DNA from: SSC3 sp963769585
GTDB lineage: Bacteria > Actinomycetota > Actinomycetes > Propionibacteriales > Nocardioidaceae
Assembly (NCBI GenBank): GCA_963769585.1
Contig: CAVYMJ010000006.1
Span: 1,674,001 to 1,738,000, forward strand
Length of the DNA: 64,000 bases
Direction: 5' to 3'
Of this stretch, positions 31,042-41,578 are shown piece by piece; positions within the stretch are counted from its first letter, which is position 1, and each line of letters opens with the position of its first letter. A program made the translations under genes and the position numbers. The notes under the pieces were generated by a model. That model ran no database searches and was not told the origin of the DNA. It was given only the letters and a program-made list of their open reading frames with translations.

Positions 31042-31641
31042 TCAGGGCTGCAGGCGGTGCGCGACCAGAGCCGAGTACGGGTCGGCCGGAGACTGTGGAT
31101 CGGGCCTGACCTCCAGGTGCAGATGGGGCCCGGTGACGTTCCCTGTCGAGCCGACCGAGCCGATGACGGCTCCGGGCATGACCTTCTGACCGACCCGGAC
31201 GACGATGTCAGCCTGGTGGCAGTACCAGATCTGGGTACCGTCCGCGAGGCGGACGATCGTGCGCTCGCCGTACGCGCCGGCCCATCCTGCCTCCAGCACG
31301 ACTCCCGCAGCAATCGCTCGGATCGGCGTTCCCGCCGGGGCTGCGAAGTCCAGGCCGGTGTGGTTCCTGGACCACAGACCGCTGCTGGCGCCGAACTTTG
31401 CGGTCAGGCGGTAGCCGGCCACCGGGAGGACCCAGCGGGCTGCCAGCGGGACCGGCTTCTCCTTCAACCGGGTCACCGGCTCGGCCTTGGGAACCGCCGG
31501 CGTCAGAGCAGGCGCCGACGAGGCCTGGTAGGCGGCCGTCTCCGGCATGGCGAAGCTCAGGGTCGCGAAGAGCGCGGTGATCAGGACGGGGGTCCCTAGG
31601 AGGTGACGCACCCGGACGCGTTGCTTCAGGGTCACAGACAT
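31042..31641 (-). CDS. secreted M23-family peptidoglycan endopeptidase
   Basis: 199 aa. A basic N-terminus and hydrophobic core (LGTPVLITALFATLSFA) end near AYQA, a signal peptide or anchor. The Pro/Ala linker leads to an M23 (LytM) domain with the zinc ligands HTGLD (His94, Asp98) and HLHLE (His173, His175), plus His142 (WYCHQ). It should cut peptidoglycan cross-bridges outside the membrane. ATG 31641 follows GGGAAGGAA. The 5' leader carries a c-di-AMP-type riboswitch, so expression is probably tied to cell-wall/osmotic signalling. Confidence 0.94.
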   Translation of the reverse strand: MSVTLKQRVRVRHLLGTPVLITALFATLSFAMPETAAYQASSAPALTPAVPKAEPVTRLKEKPVPLAARWVLPVAGYRLTAKFGASSGLWSRNHTGLDFAAPAGTPIRAIAAGVVLEAGWAGAYGERTIVRLADGTQIWYCHQADIVVRVGQKVMPGAVIGSVGSTGNVTGPHLHLEVRPDPQSPADPYSALVAHRLQP

Positions 31642-31659
31642 GGTTGGGGTTCCTTCCCA

Positions 31660-31810
31660 CGCCTGTGAGATGAGCTGTCGGGTTAGGGCGAGAAAGGTGC
31701 CCTGCCGAAGGCCCGTGCGGGCTTGCGGCTTCACCCCGAGCGCTCGCACCCTCGAATCGAGGGAGGCGAGTGCAACTTCGTGGGTCTCCCACTCCTACCC
31801 GATCGGTTGG
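31660..31810 (-). promoter_or_regulatory. c-di-AMP (ydaO/yuaA-type) riboswitch in the M23 peptidase leader
   Basis: Read on the minus strand, the leader holds in order GTGGGAGACCCA, a hairpin CCCTCGATTCGAGGG, GGGGTGAAGCCGC, a Cys-free stem GCCCGCACGGGC, and the 3' block AACCCGACAGCTCATC with CACAGGCG, ending about 18 nt before the ATG. This order of blocks matches the actinobacterial ydaO-type riboswitch found before cell-wall hydrolase genes. The edges are approximate. In this class, bound c-di-AMP usually turns expression down. Confidence 0.8.
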
Positions 31811-32060
31811 TCGCTGATGGCTTCTGGCTTGGTGCACGGGCCGGTCGTGGCTGGGTAGGACTCGGCGTACCCACGCTCGGCTGTTGAGTTGTGACCGACG
31901 CTTGCTATTGCAAGCACCGGAGCAGCCAGTACGCCAGATGCGAAGGACCGGTTCCAAACCCGGATGTGTGCGCCGTCACGTGGCGCCGACAGTCGTCAGC
32001 CTGCGACGCAACCAAATGGCGACCCAGCCCACACCGTGCGGTCTAGACGGACTGCGCCGT
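31811..32060. other. intergenic region upstream of the riboswitch
   Basis: No gene or RNA seen. The M23 promoter should lie here on the minus strand. A 6-bp perfect inverted repeat GCTTGC-TATT-GCAAGC sits at 31900-31915. A GGTTCCAAACCC stretch near 31950 looks like a tRNA T-arm but has no matching acceptor or anticodon arm. Confidence 0.5.
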
Positions 32061-32777
32061 CTACGCCTGCGGGCCGGCGGCGTCCAGGCTCTCGGTGATG
32101 ACCACATCGACGATCCTCTGCAGCCGGTCTGCCCCGAGCCGCGGCGCGTGTTCGGCCATCTGCTCGGCGATCTGCCGCTCCCGCTCCAGGTCACGGCCGC
32201 CGGGGCCGCCCACCTGCTTGTAGCCCTGGATGGCCCAGGTGAGGGCGGCCCGACGCTCGAGAACGTCAGCCAGCTCGGCGTCGAGCTCGTCGACCAGCCT
32301 GCGCAGGAAGTCGAGAGGCTGCTCACCAGGCCAGGCCACCTTGAGGTCCGGTGTCCCTTCCTGGTTCCCCGCACCATCGGTGCGCTGAAGCTCGATCAGG
32401 CCGTGCCGCGCGTAGAAGGCCCGGGCAGGCGCGTTCATCTCGAAGACCCACAGGCAGAACCCGTCCGGACGAAGGGACTTCACCAGGTCCAGCATCGAGC
32501 TCCCGATGCCCGCACGCGCCCGCGACGGAGTGACGTAGAGGTCGTCGAGCCAGTCGCCGGCCAGCCTCAGGAAGGCGACCACCAACCCGCCCTCTTCAGC
32601 CACCCACGTCTCGTCGTACCCCTGAAGCTTCTGCCGGACCCACAGACGCACCGCGTCCTCATCCTGGGCGAGCGGCGGCATCGTCGGGGTTGTCCTGGCC
32701 GCGAGATAGACCTCCGCGATGGGGTCCGCATCGTCCTGCGTGGCTCGACGAAGCAGGACCTCGTCAGTGGCTGTCAC
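32061..32777 (-). CDS. GNAT acetyltransferase fused to an AroQ-type chorismate mutase domain
   Basis: 238 aa. Residues ~8-148 are a GNAT domain with the acetyl-CoA loop SRARAGIGSSML (85-96) and NAPARAFYARHGL. Residues ~153-232 are an all-helical AroQ-like domain: PLDFLRRLVDELDAELADVLERRAAL, then YKQ (Lys187) and RDLERERQIAEQM, with the Arg160, Arg176, Lys187 and Arg/Glu cluster expected in chorismate mutase. It would turn chorismate into prephenate if active. GTG 32777 overlaps the pseudouridine synthase stop by 14 bp. Confidence 0.85.
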   Translation of the reverse strand: MTATDEVLLRRATQDDADPIAEVYLAARTTPTMPPLAQDEDAVRLWVRQKLQGYDETWVAEEGGLVVAFLRLAGDWLDDLYVTPSRARAGIGSSMLDLVKSLRPDGFCLWVFEMNAPARAFYARHGLIELQRTDGAGNQEGTPDLKVAWPGEQPLDFLRRLVDELDAELADVLERRAALTWAIQGYKQVGGPGGRDLERERQIAEQMAEHAPRLGADRLQRIVDVVITESLDAAGPQA

Positions 32778-33693
32778 GAATCACGTCCAGGGCTGACTGG
32801 AGGTCGGCTGGGTACTCCGACTCGTACTCGACGTGCTCGTTGTCCTCAGGATGCTCGAAGCCCAGGCGTACGGCGTGCAACCACTGCCTCTCCAGCCCCA
32901 GACGCGAGGCGAGCACCGGGTCCGCGCCATAGGTCAGGTCTCCGACGCAGGGGTGCTTCAGCGCCGCCAGGTGCACCCGGATCTGGTGCGTGCGGCCGGT
33001 CTCCAGCTGGACCTCCAGCAACGAGGCGAAGCGGTGGGCCTCGATGGTCTCGTAGTGCGTGACGCTGTGCTTGCCGTCGTCACGGACCGCGAACTTGTAG
33101 TCGTACTTGGGGTTACGGCCGATCGGGGCGTCGATCGTGCCCTGAAGCGGGTCGGGATGTCCCTGGACAAGCGCGTGGTAGGTCTTGTCCACGGTCCGGT
33201 GACGGAAGGCGTTCTTCAGCTTGGAGTACGCGTACTCCGACTTGCAGATCACCATGACCCCTGAAGTGCCCACGTCCAGGCGCTGCACGATGCCCTGACG
33301 CTCGGACGCGCCGCTGGTCGCGATCCGGAAGCCCGCGGCCGCTAGGTGGCCGACAACCGTAGGTCCCTTCCACCCAGGGCTGGGATGGACGGCCACGCCC
33401 ACGGGCTTGTCGATGACCACGAGCGCGTCGTCGTCATGGATGATCTTGATGCCCTCGACGATCTCCGGCACCACGGCCACCGGGTCGACCGGGTCGGGGA
33501 TGTCGACCTCGAGCGTGGCGCCGGGCAGTACCCGCTCGGACTTGGCGACGTGCTGGCCGTCGAGGGTCACGTTCCCGGCAGCGATGAGCTCGGCTGCGCG
33601 CGACCGGGAGAACCCGAACATCCGGGCCATGGCCGCGTCGATCCTCTCGCCGGCGAGACCCTCAGGCACGCTGACCGTACGCCGCTCACTCAC
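32764..33693 (-). CDS. RluA-family 23S rRNA pseudouridine synthase (RluD-like)
   Basis: 309 aa. An N-terminal S4 RNA-binding domain (~16-65, ERIDAAMARMFGFSRSRAAELI) precedes the catalytic domain, whose nucleophile is Asp140 in VQRLDVGTSG. Other RluA motifs are IDKPVGVAVHPSPG, LETGRTHQIRVHLAALKHPCVGD and the terminal WLHAVRLGFEHP. GTG 33693 overlaps lspA as GTGA; the lspA-rluD pair is a common bacterial arrangement. Exact target uridines cannot be read. Confidence 0.94.
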   Translation of the reverse strand: MSERRTVSVPEGLAGERIDAAMARMFGFSRSRAAELIAAGNVTLDGQHVAKSERVLPGATLEVDIPDPVDPVAVVPEIVEGIKIIHDDDALVVIDKPVGVAVHPSPGWKGPTVVGHLAAAGFRIATSGASERQGIVQRLDVGTSGVMVICKSEYAYSKLKNAFRHRTVDKTYHALVQGHPDPLQGTIDAPIGRNPKYDYKFAVRDDGKHSVTHYETIEAHRFASLLEVQLETGRTHQIRVHLAALKHPCVGDLTYGADPVLASRLGLERQWLHAVRLGFEHPEDNEHVEYESEYPADLQSALDVIRDSH

Positions 33694-34265
33694 GAGTCGG
33701 AGCTCTCCGGCTCTGTCGAGCGGCTCTCCCGGCCGCCGGCGATGCTGACTCCCCGTACGGCTTGAAGGATGATCACTCCGGCGGCGACGTTGATGCAGAT
33801 GTCCGCGACGTTGAAGATCGGCCAGTGCGGTAGCTGGATGAAGTCGATGACATGCCCGCGCATGAAGCCCGGCTCCCGGAAGACTCGGTCCGTGAGGTTC
33901 CCGAGCACCCCGCCGAGCAGGCACCCGAGACCCACCGCCCACAGTGGGCTGGCGAGCCGACGCGAGTACCAAAGCACGAGCGCCACCGCCCCGACCGCAA
34001 TGCAGGACAGCACGACGGTGTACGACGTACCGGTGCTGAACGCGGCGCCGGGGTTGCGGGCCAGGTTGAACTGAAGCGCCGAGCCAAGGACCTGGACGGG
34101 TGGTTGGCCGGTGAGCGAGCTGACGGCGACAACCTTGGTGACCAGGTCGAGAGCGTAGGCAAAGAGAGCCACCACCACGAACAGGATCAGGGGACGCCGA
34201 GAGTCAGGGGCTCGTGGGGGTGCTGCGTCGCTGGTGGTCAGCGACGCTCCTCGCGCTGCTTGCAT
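33690..34265 (-). CDS. lspA: signal peptidase II (lipoprotein signal peptidase)
   Basis: About 191 aa with four TM helices. The catalytic aspartates are Asp126 (GNLTDR) and Asp155 (FNVADI); NPGAAFS is also conserved. It cleaves lipoproteins after Lgt (also in this window) has modified the cysteine. ATG 34265 overlaps the DksA-like gene by 28 bp; no better start was found, and the true one could be slightly further downstream. First of lspA-rluD-GNAT/CM. Confidence 0.94.
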   Translation of the reverse strand: MQAARGASLTTSDAAPPRAPDSRRPLILFVVVALFAYALDLVTKVVAVSSLTGQPPVQVLGSALQFNLARNPGAAFSTGTSYTVVLSCIAVGAVALVLWYSRRLASPLWAVGLGCLLGGVLGNLTDRVFREPGFMRGHVIDFIQLPHWPIFNVADICINVAAGVIILQAVRGVSIAGGRESRSTEPESSDS

Positions 34266-35218
34266 GACAGGCACAGTGTCGCACGGGGAAACGCCATCAG
34301 CCTCATCTTGCCGATGGGCTGACCGCAGCTCTCGCATACGCCGTAAGTGGCGTCCTCGATGCGGTCCAGAGCGTGCTCGGTCTGCGTGAGCATGTCTCGG
34401 GCGTTGTTGGCCAGGCTCATCTCGTGGTCACGCTCGAAGGTCGTCGAGCCGACGTCGGCCTGGTCGTTGCCCGCTCCGTCGCCGGCGTCACGCATCAGGT
34501 CAGCCAGCTCGTGCTCAGCCAGGTTGAGCTCGGTGCGCAACCTGTCGCGGTCGGCGGTGAGCTCGGTACGCACCTCGGAGAGCTCCTTGGCGGTCCACGG
34601 CTTCTCGTCGGCCTTGACCGCCAGCCGCTGCGAGCCGGCCCGACGGGCTGCCGAGAACGCCGCCGCCGGCTTGCTGGCTGGGGCCTTCTTCACCGCGACA
34701 GCCTTCTTCGCGACAGGCTTCGTTTTGGCGGTGGTCGTGGTCTTGGTCGGCGTGGTCTTGGCTGCCGTCTTCTTGGCTGCCGTCTTCTTGGCTGCCGTCT
34801 TCTTGGCCGGGGCCTTCTTGGCCGGGGCCGCCTTCGCCGGGACCTTCTTGGCGGGAGCCTTCTTCGCGGGAGCCTTCTTGGCGGGAGCCTTCTTGGCGGG
34901 AGCCTTCTTGGCGGGAGCCTTCTTGGCGGGAGCCTTCTTGGCGGGAGCCTTCTTGGCCGGAGCCTTCTTGGCGGGAGCCTTCTTCGCCGCAGCCGCCTTG
35001 GCGGGAGCCTTCTTCGCCGCAGCCGCCTTGGCGGGAGCCTTCTTCGCCGCAGCCTTCTTTACCGCAGCCGCCTTGGCCGGAGCCTTCTTGGCAGGAGACT
35101 TCTTCGCTGCCGAGACTTTCGAGGCGGCTTTCTTCGTCGTGGGGGTAGAACGGCGGGACACGCTCGCCGTCACCCGCTTCGCCGCGGCTGTCAGCCTGCC
35201 ACCAGTCGTTCGTGCCAT
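34238..35218 (-). CDS. DksA/TraR-type zinc-finger protein with a long Lys/Ala/Pro-rich N-terminal tail
   Basis: 326 aa. Residues ~29-185 are a low-complexity basic tail built from AKKAP pentapeptides (about 20 copies) resembling histone H1 or mycobacterial HupB tails. Residues ~208-326 are a DksA/TraR domain: a helical part (AKELSEVRTELTADRDRLRTEL...) and the zinc finger Cys295-x2-Cys298-x17-Cys316-x2-Cys319. The domain normally acts on RNA polymerase; the tail suggests added DNA binding, which is inference. ATG 35218 has a GAAGGGGA site. Promoter at 35295-35323. Confidence 0.92.
   Translation of the reverse strand: MARTTGGRLTAAAKRVTASVSRRSTPTTKKAASKVSAAKKSPAKKAPAKAAAVKKAAAKKAPAKAAAAKKAPAKAAAAKKAPAKKAPAKKAPAKKAPAKKAPAKKAPAKKAPAKKAPAKKAPAKKVPAKAAPAKKAPAKKTAAKKTAAKKTAAKTTPTKTTTTAKTKPVAKKAVAVKKAPASKPAAAFSAARRAGSQRLAVKADEKPWTAKELSEVRTELTADRDRLRTELNLAEHELADLMRDAGDGAGNDQADVGSTTFERDHEMSLANNARDMLTQTEHALDRIEDATYGVCESCGQPIGKMRLMAFPRATLCLSCKQREERR
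34769..35104 (-). repeat. 15-bp tandem coding repeat (AKKAP units)
   Basis: In-frame repeats of a 15-bp unit reading GCCAAGAAGGCTCCC with minor changes (AKKAP, AKKTA, AKAAA). They encode the basic tail of the DksA-like protein. Such repeats can change copy number by slippage. Confidence 0.9.
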
Positions 35219-35294
35219 CGAGCTTGAGTCCCCTTCAGCTGGGTCGTCCTGCGTGGCCAGACGGAAATGTGCCCTAGGCCACACGCGTGCCGCG

Positions 35295-35323
35295 AGAATA
35301 TGCCGCCTGCCCCTCGCAGACAA
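35295..35323 (-). promoter_or_regulatory. promoter of the DksA-like gene
   Basis: Minus strand TTGTCT, 17-nt spacer, TATTCT, a good match to a housekeeping sigma promoter, giving a leader of about 70 nt. The rest of 35219-35450 shows nothing clear. Confidence 0.6.
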
Positions 35324-35450
35324 CTGACCACGCCCAACGTCCACCCGTTGACCTAAGACCGGCTGCCGCGCCACGCTCGCCCGGCGGAGTCGAACGGGGA
35401 AACCAGGGTGAACCACGGCGGGGTCGTCTGGCAGACTTGGACCGTCCGCA

Positions 35451-35716
35451 AGGCGTGGATGGGACGAGTAGCTCCGAGCACAGGCCGCAGCGACCCGGGG
35501 ACGGTGAGAGCCCGGGGGTGCTGTCCGGAGCGAAGATCACCCCTGAGCCGCCGGAAGAGACCCTGCCGAGCCAGCACGGACCGGCGCAAAGGGACGGTAG
35601 AACCGGCCGCGGCGACGTACAGAGTGGGTGGCTGCAGGCTTGGCCGCCAAGAAGGGTGGTACCGCGGGGCCGCGAGGTCTCGTCCCTTCGTCAGGACAGC
35701 AGACCGACGAAGGGCA
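35451..35716 (+). promoter_or_regulatory. ileS T-box leader (tRNA-Ile sensing, translational type)
   Basis: The T-box core AGGGTGGTACCGCGG is at 35653-35667. The specifier codon ATC (Ile) is probably 35536-35538 (CGAAGATCACC), after a short stem I closed by CTCCG/CGGAG. The antisequestrator pairs AAGGG with CCCTT. The alternative helix CCCTTCGTC (35684-35692) with GACGAAGGG (35706-35714) hides the GAAGGG ribosome site just before GTG 35720. No terminator hairpin is present, so control is at translation. Confidence 0.93.
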
Positions 35717-35719
35717 GCC

Positions 35720-38845
<3,126 letters not shown>

Positions 38846-38851
38846 CTGACG

Positions 38852-39001
38852 GTTGAGCCGGGCATGTCGGACCGTTGAGCCGGGCATGTCGGACCGTTGA
38901 GCCGGGCATGTCGGACCGTTGAGCCGGGCATGTCGGGACCAACACGCCCGGCTCAACAAACCAACACGCCCGGCTCAACAAACCAACACGCCCGGCTCAA
39001 C
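38852..39001. repeat. inverted array of 22-bp repeats (4 direct + 3 opposite copies)
   Basis: Four tandem copies starting 38852, 38874, 38896 and 38918 (core GTTGAGCCGGGC then ATGTCGGACC), followed with no gap by three copies on the opposite strand starting 38941, 38963 and 38985 (core GCCCGGCTCAAC). The period is 22 bp in both arms; copy 4 has one extra G. The arms can fold into a long hairpin. It begins 6 bp after the ileS stop. No spacers, so it is not a CRISPR. Confidence 0.95.
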
Positions 39002-39006
39002 GCAGA

Positions 39007-39040
39007 GCGGCCGGTCCCCATACAGGTGGGGGCCGGCCGC
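39007..39040 (-). terminator. strong hairpin between ileS and divIVA
   Basis: 14-bp stem (GCGGCCGGTCCCCA with TGGGGGCCGGCCGC, one G-T pair), 6-nt loop, 39 bp after the divIVA stop on the minus strand. It can also work on the ileS strand. Confidence 0.8.
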
Positions 39041-39079
39041 TGCGGCGTGGGTGGTGAGGTGGTGTCGTGGTCGGTGGGC

Positions 39080-39814
39080 TCAGCCTTGGGCTTCGTCGCC
39101 GAGGAGCGACTTCAGGCGCTTGGGGGCGTGGTCGTCGCCGCCTCCGAGGCCTGCCGAGTCGGAGTTGCCCTCGAGGGACTCGAGCTGCTGGCGGAAGTAG
39201 CTCTTCAGGCGAGAGCGGTACTCACGCTCGAAGGAGCGAAGGTTCTCCACCTCGGCGTTGAGCTTGTCCCGTTCCCTCTCGAGGTCTCCGAAGAGCTGCT
39301 GACGGCGCTCGGCGGTCTCGGCGTCAAGCATCTGGGCACGCGTCCGCGCGTCGGACTCGAGCCGCTCGGCCTTCGTCTTGGACTCCGACTCGAGCCGCTC
39401 GGCCTTGGTGCGGGCCTCGCCGATGATCTTGTCGGCATCGTTCTTGGCGCTGGTCTCGAGCTCGTCGGCGTTCTTCGTGGCGATCTCCAGGAGCCGTGCG
39501 GCCGCGCTGGAGGCGTCGGCGACGGTTGCGACCTGGATCCTCTCGACCGGGATCGGGGCGACCTCAGGCTCCTTGACGACCTCGGGCTCCACGACCGGCT
39601 CGGGCTGCTTCTCCGCGAACGCCGGGGCGGCGACGACGCCACCCTGCTGGACCGTGCTGAGCTTCGTACGCAGGTCTTCGTTCTCGCGGGTCAGCCGGGC
39701 CAGCTCAGCCTCCACCTCATCGAGGAACTGGTCGACCTCGCCCATGTCGTAGCCCTCGCGCAGGCGCACTGGAGTAAAGCGCTTGTTGCTCACGTCCTCA
39801 GGCGTCAGCGGCAT
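39080..39814 (-). CDS. divIVA: DivIVA/Wag31 polar growth and septum scaffold
   Basis: 244 aa. The N-terminal membrane-binding domain is intact (PLTPEDVSNKRFTPVRLREGYDMGEVDQFLDEVEAEL). A Pro/Glu linker (~67-90) precedes a long coiled coil with AKNDADKIIGEARTKAERLESE repeats. It marks curved membrane at poles and septa and recruits the wall-making machinery. ATG 39814 follows AAAGGG. A TTGTGA/TTATCC pair near 39980-39951 may be its own promoter. Last gene of the dcw run. Confidence 0.96.
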   Translation of the reverse strand: MPLTPEDVSNKRFTPVRLREGYDMGEVDQFLDEVEAELARLTRENEDLRTKLSTVQQGGVVAAPAFAEKQPEPVVEPEVVKEPEVAPIPVERIQVATVADASSAAARLLEIATKNADELETSAKNDADKIIGEARTKAERLESESKTKAERLESDARTRAQMLDAETAERRQQLFGDLERERDKLNAEVENLRSFEREYRSRLKSYFRQQLESLEGNSDSAGLGGGDDHAPKRLKSLLGDEAQG

Positions 39815-40025
39815 GACCTCACCCTTTGCTGTAGTCGTTCCTGGTTGGCGCGACGTCCCTCGGGTAGAAGGAGTCGCTGCCCAAAGCCACCGTACTCCCA
39901 AACCGAGCGGCTCGGAGCGACGGGGGTCGTGGGACATGAAGCCGGTTGAAGGATAACGGATTTCGTCACATGCGTCACAAGAGTGTCGGCATGGAAGATT
40001 GTTCTGATTCCTGGCCGCTGGCCGC

Positions 40026-40319
40026 TCAGGCGAAGAAGATCGCCCGGTTCAGCGCTTGCAGCACGTAGACGAAGATCAGGACGATCAGGAACGCCACATC
40101 GATTGCGATCCCGCCGAGCCGCAACGGCGGCACGAACCTGCGCACGAAGTTGATGGGCGGGTCGGTCAGGGTGTACACGACCTCCAGGACCACCAGCAGC
40201 GGCCCTTTGGGTGTCCACGAGCGGGCAAAGGCCTGCACCCACTCCACCACGAGGCGAGCCAGGAGCAGCCCGATGTAGAGGAAGAGAGTGAATCCGATGA
40301 TCGCGCCGATTGTTTCCAC
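40026..40319 (-). CDS. YggT-family membrane protein
   Basis: 97 aa with two TM helices (IIGFTLFLYIGLLLARLVVEWV; IAIDVAFLIVLIFVYVLQAL) and the YggT loop TDPPINFVRRFVPPLRLGG. Function is not well defined; it is conserved between sepF and divIVA in many Gram-positives. GTG 40319 is preceded by TAGGAT and 6 nt (leaderless). Confidence 0.93.
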   Translation of the reverse strand: METIGAIIGFTLFLYIGLLLARLVVEWVQAFARSWTPKGPLLVVLEVVYTLTDPPINFVRRFVPPLRLGGIAIDVAFLIVLIFVYVLQALNRAIFFA

Positions 40320-40325
40320 GCACGC

Positions 40326-40331
40326 ATCCTA
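40326..40331 (-). promoter_or_regulatory. -10 box of the yggT gene
   Basis: TAGGAT on the minus strand followed by GCGTGC and the GTG start, a TANNNT-N6-start layout in the 37-bp gap after sepF. Confidence 0.55.
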
Positions 40332-40356
40332 GGAGCGGAGGCAAAGCCGGCCCCTG

Positions 40357-40824
40357 TCAGGACTGGTTGAAGAACCCCTGCTCGGCGATCCGGGCTTTGT
40401 CCTCGACCGCCACGGCGACGTTCGGCGGGGAGAGCAGGAAGACTTTGCTGGTCACGCGCTCGATGCTGCCGCGGGTCGCGAAGACGAGACCGGCAGCGAA
40501 GTCGACAAGTCGCTTGGCGTCGGTGTCGTCCATCTCCGAGAGGTTCATGATCACCGGGATGCCATCTCGGAAGTTCTCCCCGATGTTGCGAGCCTCGTTG
40601 TAGGTGCGCGGGTGCAGAGTGGTGATCCGGGAGAGCTCGAACGGCTGCGGGGCAGCTTGGGGCCTGCGGCGCTCGGCCAACTGGGCGACCGGCGCTGGAC
40701 GCTGCGCGGGGGCACGCTCGGGCTGCTCGTCGTATCCGTCGTAGTCGGCGTACTCGTCGTCGTAGCGATCGGTGTCCTCGAGCAGGCCAAGGTAGACACC
40801 CATCTTGCGCATTGCGCCGCTCAT
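40357..40824 (-). CDS. sepF: cell division protein SepF
   Basis: 155 aa. The amphipathic membrane-targeting helix is MSGAMRKMGVYLGLLED. An acidic Asp/Tyr linker and Pro/Ala segment lead to the FtsZ-binding core (SRITTLHPRTYNEARNIGENFRDGIPVIMNLSEMDDTDAKRLVDFAAGLVFATRG). It anchors FtsZ to the membrane, the role FtsA plays elsewhere. ATG 40824 follows GGAAGGG. Confidence 0.96.
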   Translation of the reverse strand: MSGAMRKMGVYLGLLEDTDRYDDEYADYDGYDEQPERAPAQRPAPVAQLAERRRPQAAPQPFELSRITTLHPRTYNEARNIGENFRDGIPVIMNLSEMDDTDAKRLVDFAAGLVFATRGSIERVTSKVFLLSPPNVAVAVEDKARIAEQGFFNQS

Positions 40825-40879
40825 GACATTGCCCTTCCGCTGAAGTCCCCCGGTGCAGGGACCGGTTTCCACGTTGACA

Positions 40880-41578
40880 TTACCGGCCGGGAACCCTCGA
40901 TCCGAGGACCGCGGACCCGACACGCACGTGTGTCGCGCCAGCCGCAATCGCCGCCTCCAGGTCGCCGCTCATCCCTGCGGAGACCCAGGTGGCCTCCGGG
41001 GCGACCGCTTGTACGGCGCGCGCGACCTTCGCCAGCCTGGCGAAGGCCTGATGCGCGTCCGCGCCCAGCGGCGCGACGGCCATCACCCCGAGTAGCCGCA
41101 GGCCCTCGGTCGTCAACACCTGCTCGGCAAGCGAGGGTACGTCGGCGGGCCGGGCGCCACCGCGGCCTTCGCGTGACACGTCGTCGAGGTCCACCTGCAC
41201 GAGTACGTCGAGCACCCGGCCTCGTTCCTGTGCACCGCGTGACAGGCCGGGCAGCAGCTTGGCCCGGTCGAGCGAGTGCAGCACGTCCACGTACGACGCC
41301 ACGGCGGTGGCCTTGTTGGTCTGCAGGTTGCCGATGAAGTGCCAGGTCAGGTCGAGACCGGCCAGGGCCGCCGACTTGTCGAGCGCCTCGGGATGGCGGC
41401 TCTCCCCGACATCACGCAGGCCCAGCGAGTGGAGCAGTTCCACGTCGGTGAACGGGAAGTACTTGGTGACCACGACCAGCGTGACCTCGTCGTGGTCCCG
41501 CCCCGCCCGGTCGCAGGCCTCGGCAATGCGCTGGCGGGTGGCGGCCAGTCCCGCGGCCACCTCCTCGCGGCGCGTCAT
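40880..41578 (-). CDS. PLP homeostasis protein (YggS/PROSC family)
   Basis: 232 aa. The PLP lysine is Lys39 (LVVVTKYFP), followed by WHFIGNLQTNK, the family signature, and SAGMSGDLEAAIAAGATHVRVGSAVLG. It binds PLP and buffers its level without known catalysis. The usual GENR is GESR here. ATG 41578 overlaps the pgeF stop as ATGA. Confidence 0.95.
   Translation of the reverse strand: MTRREEVAAGLAATRQRIAEACDRAGRDHDEVTLVVVTKYFPFTDVELLHSLGLRDVGESRHPEALDKSAALAGLDLTWHFIGNLQTNKATAVASYVDVLHSLDRAKLLPGLSRGAQERGRVLDVLVQVDLDDVSREGRGGARPADVPSLAEQVLTTEGLRLLGVMAVAPLGADAHQAFARLAKVARAVQAVAPEATWVSAGMSGDLEAAIAAGATHVRVGSAVLGSRVPGR

Noticed and set aside
31935..31975. tRNA-like T-arm (GGTTCCAAACCC)
   Set aside because: The flanking stem does not pair properly, and no anticodon arm, D-arm or acceptor stem can be built around it.
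34347..35327. Plus-strand frame with AGAFLAGAF repeats resembling a membrane protein
   Set aside because: It is the complement of the AKKAP coding repeat of the DksA-like gene; the hydrophobic look comes from the repeat.
38852..39001. Possible CRISPR array
   Set aside because: Repeats of 22 bp follow each other without spacers and turn round in the middle; no cas genes are near.
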